Source of the DNA: Spirochaetales bacterium
GTDB lineage: Bacteria > Spirochaetota > Spirochaetia > JABMQR01
Direction: 5' to 3'
DNA length: 51,724 bases
Assembly: GCA_018399255.1 (NCBI GenBank)
Contig: JAGYPA010000024.1
Location: 1-51,724, forward strand
The position numbers and the translations under genes are program-made. How positions within the stretch are numbered: position 1 is the stretch's first letter; each line of letters opens with the position of its first letter. The notes under the pieces were generated by a model. That model did not search any database, had not been told where the DNA came from, and was given only the letters and a program-made list of their open reading frames with translations. Shown piece by piece: positions 32,078 to 41,393 of the stretch.

Positions 32078-35017
32078 GTGGATGCCTATACAAGACTTAT
32101 CAGACTGAAACGAAGCACTGCCTCAGAATATTGGGCCGAGCGTCTGTTTGCCGAGCTGGAGTATGCGGTTAAGATGGCGGTTCTGCCAGAGAAAAATCTG
32201 GTACAGGGGACCGTACCCTTGCTCAATGGGGAGGGAGATGCACTGCTCCAGGCGGTTGCGAAGCAGCTGGATACAATAGAAACAGAAACCCGGAAGGAAC
32301 GGGTAGTGACGCGGCGTCTGGTCTCTTCGGTGGAGTCAGCACTTGCCGGTTATACCGACCTGCTGAAAAAGCCGGTTCTGCATCTGGCCGGCCACGCTCA
32401 TATTGATATCAACTGGATGTGGGGCTGGCAGGAAACGGTCTCCATAACCCTTGAGACATTTCGCACCGTGCTTATCCTCATGAAGGAATTCCCCCATTTT
32501 GTTTTTTCCCAGTCACAGGCAGCACTCTATCGCATTGTCGAAGAGTATGAGCCGGAAATGTTGTCCGAGATCGGCAGACGTATACGTCAGGGGCGATGGG
32601 AAATAACCGCAGCCATGTGGTCCGAGGCTGACATGAACATGATAAGCGGGGAAAGCCTGGTCCGGCACCTGCTCTATTCGAAGCAGTACCTGCAGAAACT
32701 GTTTTCTCTGGATGATGACCATTTTCAGGTGGCTTTTCAACCCGATACGTTCGGTCATAGTGCCAATGTCCCGGAAATACTTGCCGAAGGAGGGGTGAAG
32801 TATTACTATCACTGTCGCGGTGCATCCGATCAGCATATCTATCGGTGGAAGGCGCCGTCCGGCAAGTCGGTGCTTACCTACCGGGAGACGAAATGGTACA
32901 ACGATCCGGTTCATTACGGCATGTTTTCGACTGTCCCGGAATTTATTCGCAGATATGGGTATGACAGGATTCTGGCGGTGTACGGAGTCGGTGATCACGG
33001 CGGAGGCCCTACCCGGAGAGATTTGTCCCGGATACAGGATATGCAGTCATGGCCCTTGGCTCCGACCATCAGAACCGGTACCTACCGGGAATACTTTACC
33101 GGGCTGGATTCGTTTCAGGCAATTCCTGAAGTTGCTGCCGAGCGTAATGTAATCTTCTCGGGCTGCTACAGTTCGCAAAGTCGTATAAAACGGGCCAATA
33201 AGCTTTCCGAAAAGAATCTCTATGAAACAGAGCTCTGGCAGTCTGCTGCATTACTATCTGGGAAGGGAACTTCCGAGAGTCGGAGGGATTTACGAGAACA
33301 GACTGCCTTGGCGCAGGGATGGAAGCGAACCATGGTTTCACAATTTCACGATATTCTCCCCGGATCAGGAACTGTCGATACAAAAGATTTTGCCCTGGGA
33401 GAGTTTCAGAAGACCCTTGCTTCAGCCCTCTCAATCCGTACTTCGCTCTACAGAAGATTGATGAATGGCCCGAATGGCACAGCTGCGGAAGGTAAAAGAA
33501 ATAATCCCGAAATTAATGCAACGGCTTTTGGTTCCGGCGTAGGTTTCGGCAATGACCGGGCTATTACGGCTGCCGTAGAGCGGGGAAGCGGGGATAAGCG
33601 GCTTATCACTCTTTTTAATTCCCTTTCTTTCAGCAGAAAAGCCTATCCGGTTATCACTCTGTGGGATTGGGAGTTTCCTGGAGAGGAGACAGAATTCTTC
33701 TATGCCGAAAAGTTTGCCGACAAGTTTGCTGACAAGTTTGCCGACGAGCAGAGAATTCCCAGCCAGCTGCTGAACAGCGGAAAGGACAACTATTGGCAGC
33801 ATAACTATTCACTCTTCGTTCTCGAGGCGGAAATGCCGGCAGTCGGCTATAGGGATATCTATGCTGTTCCCAAAAATCGTCAGATTCCTGAAAGCGAGTT
33901 TCATTCCTATGGCGTGGAGGGATGGCTGGTAGAAAACGAACTGGAATCGGTTCTGGAGAATAATTGTTTGAGCGTGCGGTTCGATCGAGAAAATGGGCGC
34001 GTGGTATCCTGCATCTCTAAAGCAAGCGGGGATGAGTATATTGATTCTTCCGGGGCGGGCTTTCAGTATCTTATTGAAGAGCGGGACCGCAAGCACATGT
34101 CGTCCTGGATAGAAGGAGCGTTTATCGGCGAAAAGGAGGCTGATAAGGTTGTCCTGAGCGATGACGCCGGTTTCAGGAAAGGGGAGGTTCAAAGCAGCTG
34201 CACATTCAGCTATCGTTACGGGAGCTCGGAAGTCAGAGCTGTCTACCGGTTGAACAAAGATGAGCCGTTCCTGCGCTGCGAGGCAGCAGTGGTCTGGAGG
34301 GAGCTTGGTTCGGAGGAAAGCGGGATCCCCCGGCTTCGTTATCAGGTGCCGCTCGCCTTTTCCGGTTCGCAAGTTGTGCATGACCGTATGAACGGGGTGG
34401 TTTCCCGACAACCTGTGCGGCAGGATCTGGCTGCCGGTTCATTCAGTGCCGCCTTAGGAGAATCTCTGGGGTGCATGATTGTCTCGCAGGAAGGCTATGG
34501 TTATAGGTTAGATGAAGATGTGCTTTCACTGAATCTTTTAAGAAGCAGTATAGATCCCGATCCCGCTCCGGAAGCAGGAGATCATCGCTTTAATTTTATC
34601 CTGATGCCCCTTCCCGACGTGGATATTAAGAGATCCGAACTGCTGCGATTGAGCCAAAGCTTTACTCATGGTACCGAGTGGATTTCGCGGGGTCTTGATG
34701 AGGGAGAAACTGAAGGCGGCAGCTCTTTTCTGTCGATTCTGGAGGGTTCTGCATCTCTTGGTGCAATCAAGCGGGGAGAGAGTTTTACAGGTATCGTTCT
34801 GCGTTTTTTCGATGTGGACGGCATAGATCAGCGGGTAACGGTGCAGCTTAGAGGAAAGATTGAAACTGCAGCAGCAGGAGATCTGCATGAGATCCCGCTG
34901 GCTCAGGAAGATCCGCGGTTTTTTCCGGTGGAGGCAGATATTCCGGCAGGAACAATCAGCTGGCAGCATCCTGCCTATGCGACATGTACCCTGCTGGTCC
35001 GGATTGATAGGGAGTAG
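32078..35017 (+). CDS. Alpha-mannosidase, glycoside hydrolase family 38
   Basis: The 979-residue protein has the GH38 metal site and catalytic motifs: LAGHAHIDINWMWGW (HAHID at 106-110), AFQPDTFGHSAN with probable nucleophile Asp223, VYGVGDHGGGPTRRD and SQFHDILPGSG. The C-terminal half is the family's beta-sandwich domain. With no signal peptide it should cleave alpha-mannosides in the cytosol after uptake. The start is GTG at 32078 behind AAAAGGA. A short in-frame repeat sits near residue 545. It is the last gene of operon 1. Confidence 0.95.
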   Translation: MDAYTRLIRLKRSTASEYWAERLFAELEYAVKMAVLPEKNLVQGTVPLLNGEGDALLQAVAKQLDTIETETRKERVVTRRLVSSVESALAGYTDLLKKPVLHLAGHAHIDINWMWGWQETVSITLETFRTVLILMKEFPHFVFSQSQAALYRIVEEYEPEMLSEIGRRIRQGRWEITAAMWSEADMNMISGESLVRHLLYSKQYLQKLFSLDDDHFQVAFQPDTFGHSANVPEILAEGGVKYYYHCRGASDQHIYRWKAPSGKSVLTYRETKWYNDPVHYGMFSTVPEFIRRYGYDRILAVYGVGDHGGGPTRRDLSRIQDMQSWPLAPTIRTGTYREYFTGLDSFQAIPEVAAERNVIFSGCYSSQSRIKRANKLSEKNLYETELWQSAALLSGKGTSESRRDLREQTALAQGWKRTMVSQFHDILPGSGTVDTKDFALGEFQKTLASALSIRTSLYRRLMNGPNGTAAEGKRNNPEINATAFGSGVGFGNDRAITAAVERGSGDKRLITLFNSLSFSRKAYPVITLWDWEFPGEETEFFYAEKFADKFADKFADEQRIPSQLLNSGKDNYWQHNYSLFVLEAEMPAVGYRDIYAVPKNRQIPESEFHSYGVEGWLVENELESVLENNCLSVRFDRENGRVVSCISKASGDEYIDSSGAGFQYLIEERDRKHMSSWIEGAFIGEKEADKVVLSDDAGFRKGEVQSSCTFSYRYGSSEVRAVYRLNKDEPFLRCEAAVVWRELGSEESGIPRLRYQVPLAFSGSQVVHDRMNGVVSRQPVRQDLAAGSFSAALGESLGCMIVSQEGYGYRLDEDVLSLNLLRSSIDPDPAPEAGDHRFNFILMPLPDVDIKRSELLRLSQSFTHGTEWISRGLDEGETEGGSSFLSILEGSASLGAIKRGESFTGIVLRFFDVDGIDQRVTVQLRGKIETAAAGDLHEIPLAQEDPRFFPVEADIPAGTISWQHPAYATCTLLVRIDRE
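33704..33751 (+). repeat. 12-bp in-frame repeat inside the GH38 gene
   Basis: Four 12-bp units start at 33704, 33716, 33728 and 33740 and encode AEKF ADKF ADKF ADEQ. The repeat lies in a linker between the catalytic part and the C-terminal sandwich, and it could vary in copy number without breaking the frame. Confidence 0.8.
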
Positions 35018-35110
35018 TTCAGTAATTATTCCTCAATATAGAAGAGGACAAGTCGGATTTTCATCTTCCGCTGTTTGTTCAAAGGCTAGCATACGCAGGC
35101 AGGTTCCAGG

Positions 35111-35752
35111 CTACTCGAATAATTTCAGATCGATGCAGATGCGCATAACATGCATTCTGTCTCTGACCTCCATTTTTTCATAAATATGAGATACATAGTT
35201 TTTAACCGTCTGAACTGCCAGATTGACCTCGCGGGCTATTTCGCTGTTATCATAGCCGAACGTAATGAGCTTGAGGATTTCTATCTCCTTTCGGCTCAGA
35301 TGCTGAAACCAGGGCGGGGCATCAGCCGGGGTTTTTCTGGAAATACTCTGGTTGATTATCGAGGGGGAAATTGACATCATACCATTATCCACTGTTCTTA
35401 TGGCGTAGATCAGTTCTTCGGGAAGCATATCCTTAAGCAGATATCCTCTTGCTCCCACCTGCAATGCTTTTTTGACATATTCGTCCTCGTCAAACGTGGT
35501 GAGCATGATAATCTTGATTTCGGGATAGCGCCTGGCTATGGTTTCAGTTGCTTGTACCCCGTCAACAATCGGCATCTTGACATCCATAAGAATTACATCG
35601 GGACTGTTTCCTGCGCAGAACTGGATAGCTTCCTGCCCGTTGTAGCAGACTCCGGCCACCCTGATATCGGGATCCTTTATCTCAATTACCGTCTTCAGAC
35701 TGTTGATAAACAAGACCTGATCATCAACCATCAATAACTCAATCTGTTTCAT
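35111..35752 (-). CDS. NarL/LuxR-type response regulator
   Basis: The 213-residue protein has a receiver domain (MVDDQ, phospho-acceptor Asp57 in VILMDVKMP, LLKDMLPEEL). A LuxR-type helix-turn-helix follows (LSRKEIEILKLITFGYDNSEIAREVNLAVQTVKNYVSHIYEKM). It is paired with the kinase gene 24 bp upstream and convergent with the mannosidase gene. It probably controls one of the adjacent sugar operons, most simply the one divergent from its kinase. Confidence 0.94.
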   Translation of the reverse strand: MKQIELLMVDDQVLFINSLKTVIEIKDPDIRVAGVCYNGQEAIQFCAGNSPDVILMDVKMPIVDGVQATETIARRYPEIKIIMLTTFDEDEYVKKALQVGARGYLLKDMLPEELIYAIRTVDNGMMSISPSIINQSISRKTPADAPPWFQHLSRKEIEILKLITFGYDNSEIAREVNLAVQTVKNYVSHIYEKMEVRDRMHVMRICIDLKLFE

Positions 35753-35776
35753 CCTTTGCCTCTTATGTGGAATTAA

Positions 35777-37186
35777 TTAGCCCCCAGTTTCCTCAGTACC
35801 TTCAGAACCTTCAGAACCTTCAGAACCTTCAGTACCTTCAACGCCCTCTTCCGGTATCCTCGCGGTTTGGTTCATGGGGATCACAATTCGCAAAGTTGCT
35901 CCGCTGCCGCTGCTGGTAATAGAAAACTCCCCGTTGAACGTTCTTACCCGTTCCCTGATGCCTTTAAGCCCGATTCCGGGAACGATATCCTTAAATCCTT
36001 TACCATCGTCATTTATCGTGATAATTAAACTGCCCTTATCAACCGTGAGAAAGATATCTATTCTGGTAGCCATGCCGTGCCGGAGCGAGTTTATCATCCC
36101 CTCCTGGATCAGTCGAAAGACAAGGTTGGCAAGTTCTTCCCCGAAATTGTTCGGCGCATTGCCGTATACGAGCCGGATCTTGATATTGGTCGCTTTTTCA
36201 AAAGTTGATACAATTTTTTTCAGCTTAATCAGGTCCGGTTCATGCTTTTTCTTATTCTTGAGAATTCTGAGAACAATTCTCATGTCGTTAAGACCGCTTC
36301 TGGCATGCGCATGGATATTGTTGAGGGTCTCTTTCAGCAATGGGGAGAGGGTAGGCTCCTCCGTCTCCAGAGCAGATGCTGCCAGCATCATGGTGGTAGT
36401 AAGGGTGTAGCCTATGGAGTCATGTATTTCCCGGATAATCCGATTTCTTTCATCTTCGGATGACTTTTCTCCCACGATGCGAATATAATGCTGGAATCCG
36501 CTGTTGGCATCGGTAAGCTTTACTATCGTCTGGTTCATTCTTTCCAGCCGCTCTTCGCTGTCGAGAAATGCATCATAAAAATATTTAAAGACCGTAAAGA
36601 AGGCAATGGCCGATAAAGATACCATCGAGATGAACAGCAGATCGTGAAACAGCGGCAGCGGTATTTTCTGTGCAGTAAGGCGGCTGCCGAGACTGGCTGC
36701 ATAGACTGCCAGAAATGCTGATACCGATGCGATCAGATTTCCAGGGAAGGTAAGGAAGAAAGAGATATCCAGAAATAGTGCAAGTAAAAAGAAGAGCTTC
36801 ATGCCAATGTAGAGACTGGAGGGTAGGTAGACTATCATGACGAGAACAAAACGCACCAGGAAGAAAATGCTGCGATATGAGTTTTTTGGGATGATGAAAA
36901 TTGCGAGAGTCAGCAGGATAGAGAAAGTTACCACTGCGTAATACTGTCCCAGCCAGTTAAACGAGTACGATTCTGTATTCTTCCAGTGGTACTGGAAAAT
37001 TGAAAGTCCCTGCATAAGCGAGGAGATGGCAAAAACTATCCAATGAATGTACTTTTTGTACCGCATGGATGAATAGTAGCACATGGATCGACTGAAAAAC
37101 AATTTTTTATTGCTGGCTGCAGGCCCTTTTGGTACCTGAGTACCTATATTGCATACCGGAGTAACTTTACTTGAGGCCGTAGTCAT
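35777..37186 (-). CDS. Membrane sensor histidine kinase, NarX/DesK type
   Basis: The protein has about six hydrophobic segments from IHWIVFAISSLMQGLSIF to LLFISMVSLSAIAFFTVFKYFY. A HisKA_3 dimerisation domain follows (RNRIIREIHDSIGYTLTTTMMLA, His in REIHDSIG), then a HATPase domain (LIQEGMINSLRHG, INDDGKGF, GIGLKGIRERV). The ATG at 37186 gives 469 residues, but the first 34-40 look atypical. Met codons at 37084 or 37066 are possible starts; none has a good ribosome-binding site. The C-terminus carries EGTEGSEGSEG repeats encoded by a 9-bp tandem repeat. It is divergent from the second ABC operon. Confidence 0.9.
   Translation of the reverse strand: MTTASSKVTPVCNIGTQVPKGPAASNKKLFFSRSMCYYSSMRYKKYIHWIVFAISSLMQGLSIFQYHWKNTESYSFNWLGQYYAVVTFSILLTLAIFIIPKNSYRSIFFLVRFVLVMIVYLPSSLYIGMKLFFLLALFLDISFFLTFPGNLIASVSAFLAVYAASLGSRLTAQKIPLPLFHDLLFISMVSLSAIAFFTVFKYFYDAFLDSEERLERMNQTIVKLTDANSGFQHYIRIVGEKSSEDERNRIIREIHDSIGYTLTTTMMLAASALETEEPTLSPLLKETLNNIHAHARSGLNDMRIVLRILKNKKKHEPDLIKLKKIVSTFEKATNIKIRLVYGNAPNNFGEELANLVFRLIQEGMINSLRHGMATRIDIFLTVDKGSLIITINDDGKGFKDIVPGIGLKGIRERVRTFNGEFSITSSGSGATLRIVIPMNQTARIPEEGVEGTEGSEGSEGSEGTEETGG
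35791..35843 (-). repeat. 9-bp tandem repeat at the kinase 3' end
   Basis: Near-perfect units of CCTTCAGAA (plus strand) run from 35799 to 35843, preceded by one 8-bp unit at 35791. They encode alternating EGS and EGT triplets in the kinase tail. Loss or gain of units keeps the frame. Confidence 0.85.
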
Positions 37187-37242
37187 GTGAGAATTGGTGC
37201 ATTATTACATATGCCGCTGCAGGCATAAAAAGGAGAGCAATT

Positions 37243-38526
37243 ATGAAAATAAAATTTCTTGTGCTGATTCTTTGTTTTTTTCTGATTCTGCCGATGGGTT
37301 TTTCTCAAGGGCAGAAGGATGCCGAAGAATCGATCACCTTGAAATGGCTGGTGTGGATAACACCAAATCTTACCCTGGACTACTGGCAGGAAATTGCAGA
37401 TGCCTTCGAGTCCGAAAATCCCGGTGTAGAGGTTGAGCTTGTTCAGGCTTCAGCTACGAGCACCGCTAACACCTCCGACTTTATACGTAACAGGCTTGCT
37501 TCCGGCGATGTGCCGGATTTATGGATGAATTTTCAGGATGTAGCGGCTTTTGCTGATGCCGGGCACCTGTGGCCGATCCCTGCTGACGATCCGGATCTGC
37601 AGCAGGTTAACAACCTTATGGATCAAGCGTACAAGGGAGAGCTCTACAGTTTCGCCTCATTTGCCCAGCCGCAGGGCCTGATGTTTTACAATAAGGAATT
37701 GTGGGCACAAAGCGGGTTGACCGAAGATGATATTCCGTATTCATGGGATGAATTCAATGCCGTTTGTGAAACAATTCAGGACGCCGGGATGACCCCCATA
37801 GCTATCGGCGGAGAGTGGGTTCCTCTGATACTCTGGGATTATTTTATTGGTGCTGAACTTTCCAAGGAATATCCAGATTGGTGGGCGCTGGTGAACAGCG
37901 GGGAGAAACAATGGAACGATCCGCAGGTGCTGGAAATTGTAGAATGGATCGACAGCCTGGTAAAAAACGGCTACTTTATCGAAGGGGCTCTGAGTATAGG
38001 ATATGCGCAGCTCGAACAGGCCTTCCTGGCAGAAAAAGCCGTCATGTATCCTATGGGTTCCTGGTTTACGGCAGCAGAAGCTGCGGCTGATAAGGATTGG
38101 GAATGCGGTGTCTTCTCTATACCAACAAAAGATGGAAGAACCAACATGACCAAATCAGGAGGATACGGGAACGGATTTGTTATTCATGCCGAGTCCGAAC
38201 ATCCGGAACTGGCTTTTGAGCTCATGAAAATGGTTAGTCTGGATCCTGAGTATGGGGCACGGTTTATCGAAGCCGACGGGCTTTTTTCCAATCTGCTCCC
38301 GCCGCTCACCTATCCCATGTCGTCGCTTCAGGGGGAACTGCTTGAGCTGATGGGCAAAGTTGAATTTGCCCGACCGGTTATGAACCACCCGTTGGGAGAA
38401 GCTCCTCCCATGGGCATAACAGACTTCTTTCAAAGCAATGGAGAAGCGCTGCTTTCACAGTCCTATACAAGTCTTGAAGACTTACTGAAAAAAATTGATA
38501 ACTTTGTTGCAGATGTGAAGAAATAG
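37243..38526 (+). CDS. ABC sugar transporter, extracellular solute-binding protein (operon 2)
   Basis: The 427-residue protein has a signal peptide (MKIKFLVLILCFFLILPMGFS) cleaved before QGQKDAEES. Binding-protein family 1 features follow: DYWQEIADAFESENPGVEVELV, RNRLASGDVPDLWMNFQDVAAFADAG, AQPQGLMFYNKELWAQSGL, QAFLAEKAVMYPMGSWF. AAAAGGAGA precedes the ATG. It is divergent from the NarX-type kinase (56 bp or more apart). Its operon ends in decayed genes. Confidence 0.93.
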   Translation: MKIKFLVLILCFFLILPMGFSQGQKDAEESITLKWLVWITPNLTLDYWQEIADAFESENPGVEVELVQASATSTANTSDFIRNRLASGDVPDLWMNFQDVAAFADAGHLWPIPADDPDLQQVNNLMDQAYKGELYSFASFAQPQGLMFYNKELWAQSGLTEDDIPYSWDEFNAVCETIQDAGMTPIAIGGEWVPLILWDYFIGAELSKEYPDWWALVNSGEKQWNDPQVLEIVEWIDSLVKNGYFIEGALSIGYAQLEQAFLAEKAVMYPMGSWFTAAEAAADKDWECGVFSIPTKDGRTNMTKSGGYGNGFVIHAESEHPELAFELMKMVSLDPEYGARFIEADGLFSNLLPPLTYPMSSLQGELLELMGKVEFARPVMNHPLGEAPPMGITDFFQSNGEALLSQSYTSLEDLLKKIDNFVADVKK

Positions 38527-38551
38527 TCTGCTGCTTCAGATTGAATTGCTG

Positions 38552-38582
38552 ATTCAGGGGGAGGGCTGTTCCTCCCCTGAAT
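38552..38582 (+). terminator. Intercistronic hairpin after binding protein 2
   Basis: ATTCAGGGGGAGG pairs with CCTCCCCTGAAT (one bulged G) around a GCTGTT loop, a 12-bp stem 26 nt after the binding-protein stop. No T-run follows, so partial termination or mRNA protection is likely. It occupies the same position as the hairpins in the other two ABC operons. Confidence 0.65.
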
Positions 38583-38630
38583 TAACCAGCCTGAGAGGAA
38601 AAGGAAAAGAAGGGAAAGGGAACCGAATTT

Positions 38631-39518
38631 ATGAAGCTGAAGAGTCGGACGAGTACCAATATCCAGAATCTCATTTTGTTTACACCCGGTTTTGCCATCT
38701 ATGTCGGTCTTATCATTTTTTCCATAATCCTCTGCTTCTATTATTCATTTTTTGATTGGGACGGGATCAGTAAGACTATGGATTTTATTGGTTTTACCAA
38801 CTATATCCGTGCCTTCGGCAATCAGGAATTTCGTTCCAGCCTGGTTACTACCTTCTATTTTGCAGTCATCGGTACGGTAAGTGTCAATATAATAGCGATT
38901 ATTCTGGCAGTCTTCCTCAATCAGAAAAATCCGCTGACCAACTTCTACCGGGCGGCATTTTTTTTCCCGCAGCTTATAAGCCTTGTCGCAATAGGCTTTA
39001 TTTTCAAAGGGCTTCTCAGCTATATAGGAATTGTCAATACCCTGCTGGAAAATTGGGGAATGGCAAAGGTCGACTTTCTCGGAAAACCCGAGAATGCTCC
39101 GATAACTATTTTGCTGATCAGTATCTGGCAAACAACCGGGTTTGCTACCGTCCTCTATCTTGCAGGCCTGCAGGCAATCCCTAACGATCTCTACGATGCG
39201 GCAAAAACAGATGGAGCCAACGCCTGGGTCAAGTTCCGCTATGTTACTTATCCCTGGCTTGCCCCTTCGTTTACTGCAGTTACGGTGTTTCTTTTTACCG
39301 GGTATATGAAAATTTTCGATATTATCTTTGTTCTGACTGCCGGAGGACCAGCGGAGAAGACTCAGAGTATTGCTATCTATATAATGAAAATAGGATTCAA
39401 CCAGTTCAGGATCTCCTATGCATCGGCCGTTGCCATATACATGACTGTTCTTGTGATGACCATAGCGCTGATTCTTACCGGGGTACTGAGGAAACGTGAA
39501 GAACTGCTGATAAGCTGA
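38631..39518 (+). CDS. ABC sugar transporter permease, MalF type (operon 2)
   Basis: The 295-residue protein has about six membrane helices (LILFTPGFAIYVGLIIFSIILCFYYSFF as the first). The docking loop reads AIPNDLYDAAKTDGANAWVKFRYVTYPWLAPSF. Several GGGAAAGG-like purine runs before the ATG serve as ribosome-binding site. The gene is intact, unlike its partner permease downstream. Confidence 0.93.
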   Translation: MKLKSRTSTNIQNLILFTPGFAIYVGLIIFSIILCFYYSFFDWDGISKTMDFIGFTNYIRAFGNQEFRSSLVTTFYFAVIGTVSVNIIAIILAVFLNQKNPLTNFYRAAFFFPQLISLVAIGFIFKGLLSYIGIVNTLLENWGMAKVDFLGKPENAPITILLISIWQTTGFATVLYLAGLQAIPNDLYDAAKTDGANAWVKFRYVTYPWLAPSFTAVTVFLFTGYMKIFDIIFVLTAGGPAEKTQSIAIYIMKIGFNQFRISYASAVAIYMTVLVMTIALILTGVLRKREELLIS

Positions 39519-39540
39519 CTGACAAGGAACTTGACGCGCT

Positions 39541-40330
39541 ATGACGGAAAAAACAAAAAGAACCATACAGAAGCTTATCAGGCACCTGTTTATGCTTGCG
39601 GTTGCCTTTATCAGCCTGGTACCTTTCTATATAGCCATAATTAATGCTTTTAAAGTGGAGAAAGATATTTATGCAAACCCTTTGACGCTTCCGCTCGGGC
39701 GCCTTACCTTGGAGAATCTGAAAAGGAACTTCATTTCACCCAACTTCAATGTACCAAGAGCCTATTTTTTTACCATAGGGCTGGTGCTTGTTACCCTGCT
39801 GCTGACCGTTATAATTTCTCCATGCTTTCCTACATTCTCAGCCGGAACAGACAGGCTTTTACCGCGGCGCCTATATGCTGCTGCTGGCTGGAATGCTTAT
39901 CCCTATCCAGGTAATCCTGATACCCATTATCCAGATCCAAGTTTCTGGACTTATGCTTACTGCCCCCGGGCTGGTGCCGCTGCGTATAGCCTGGTATAGT
40001 CGTTTACGACTTTTGTGCGGACCGGGTATATCAGTACTATTTCACCTCAGCTTGATGAATCTGCCCGCATGGACGGTGCCGGACCGTTGGTTATCTTTTC
40101 AGGATAATCTTTCCGCTCCTTAAGCCGGCTCCCGCCAGCGTCGTGATTTTGTTATGGTATGGACGTGGAACGATTTCATTACACCATTTGTCATCTTTGG
40201 AAGCAGTAGTTCTACACCGTTACAACTGGTATATACCGTGCAACGGGCAATATACTCCAGAAGTGGGATGATGTATTTCCGCTATTCTCTTCTATGCTGT
40301 AATTCCCTTGGCCCCTCAGGCTATCTCTGA
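39541..40330 (+). pseudogene. ABC sugar transporter permease, MalG type, frameshifted (operon 2)
   Basis: The first 93 or so residues are normal (HLFMLAVAFISLVPFYIAIINAFKVEKDIYANP ... LVLVTLLLTVIIS). The frame then changes near 39820. Coding text continues in other frames: MLSYILSRNRQ, MLLLAGMLIPIQVILIPIIQI, TISPQLDESARMDGAG (the EAA docking loop), VMVWTWNDFITPFVIFGSSS, and an end near 40330. At least four indels are needed to restore one ORF of about 263 codons. It is either a real pseudogene or a locally error-rich sequence. Confidence 0.8.
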
Positions 40331-40398
40331 GTGCGGCGGCTGTTTATATCCGGGCTGACCTCCGGTTCCATCAAGAATTGAAAAGAGGAATAATCGAG

Positions 40399-41390
40399 AT
40401 GAACAATTTTTCGCCAGAACGCATTGCTTGATAAGGGACGCAGCCGCCTGAAAATGCGACCTGGCCGTACGGATGCATATCCGGATATGCCGGAACTGGA
40501 CAGCGGAAAAACCATTACCCTTCTGGATGCAGACGTGGCCGGGAATAGTTACAGGATCCATGCTTCTCACTATTACTGCAAGGATGAGCCCCTGGATTTG
40601 GCAAACTCCACTGTATGTGCGTCAAAAATCATACTGCGGGTCTGGTACGATAATGAGGCTGGATCCTCAATTGCCCTGCCGTTCATGGATTTTCTTGGCG
40701 ATATAGAAGGCCCATGCGCCCGGTATCAGACGCTTTCTTTTTTCCGAGTAGCCCATTCGCACAATTTTCGCTTGAAATCCCTTTCGGAAGCATATAACCA
40801 TTCAGTTGGAAAACCCCTCAGAACGAGACTTGATTGGCTGCAGATCTTCAATATAGGAGATTCCCGTCTGCCTGAAACCTGCGGCTCTCTCTGTCGATTA
40901 CCGGAGAGGCAGGACCCGGATTCCCCATGATCTTCTGGAATTGTTCAGCACCAGGCAGAAGGGCTCCATAATGCCCACTGGCTTCAGATAGAGGCGGACG
41001 ACCCCGCTGTGCTCAGGGAGAAGCGCAAGGTGTGAGCAAATAATGAGGTGTATATCGACGGAGAACGCACTCCCTCGATGGAGTATCTGGGAACAGAGGA
41101 TTTCTACGGATATTCGTGGGGACTCAGAAATCAAGTCCGACGGGTATGCGGCAATTATCAAGCACGAAGAACTTCCCGGAGGGGATCACGGATAGGGATG
41201 CTGCGCTGCAGGGCTATGGATAAAATTCGTTATCGAGAATTCCTGTCGGATAGTCATGAATTATACGCAGGAATATTTTTCGGAACTGAAGGAGAATCAG
41301 GAGGTGTTTCCCCTGGACCGAACCGGATATCCGAAAATTACATGCGAGGCTGACTACATCAGCTGCTTCTATTACTACACATTGAGGTAA
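40399..41390 (+). pseudogene. Second GH172 (DUF2961) gene, frameshifted
   Basis: MNNFSPERIA at 40399 stops at once. In another frame the DUF2961 text continues: RTDAYPDMPELDSGKTITLLDADVAGNS, IILRVWYDNEAGSSIALPFMDFLGDIEG. After more shifts comes YIDGERTPSMEYLGTEDFYGYSWG, the family's Glu-Asp signature, and a C-terminal CEADYISCFYYYTLR ending at 41390. It resembles the intact copy at 26210-27274 in domain order but is a distant paralogue. Several indels inactivate it. Confidence 0.75.
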
Positions 41391-41393
41391 AAC

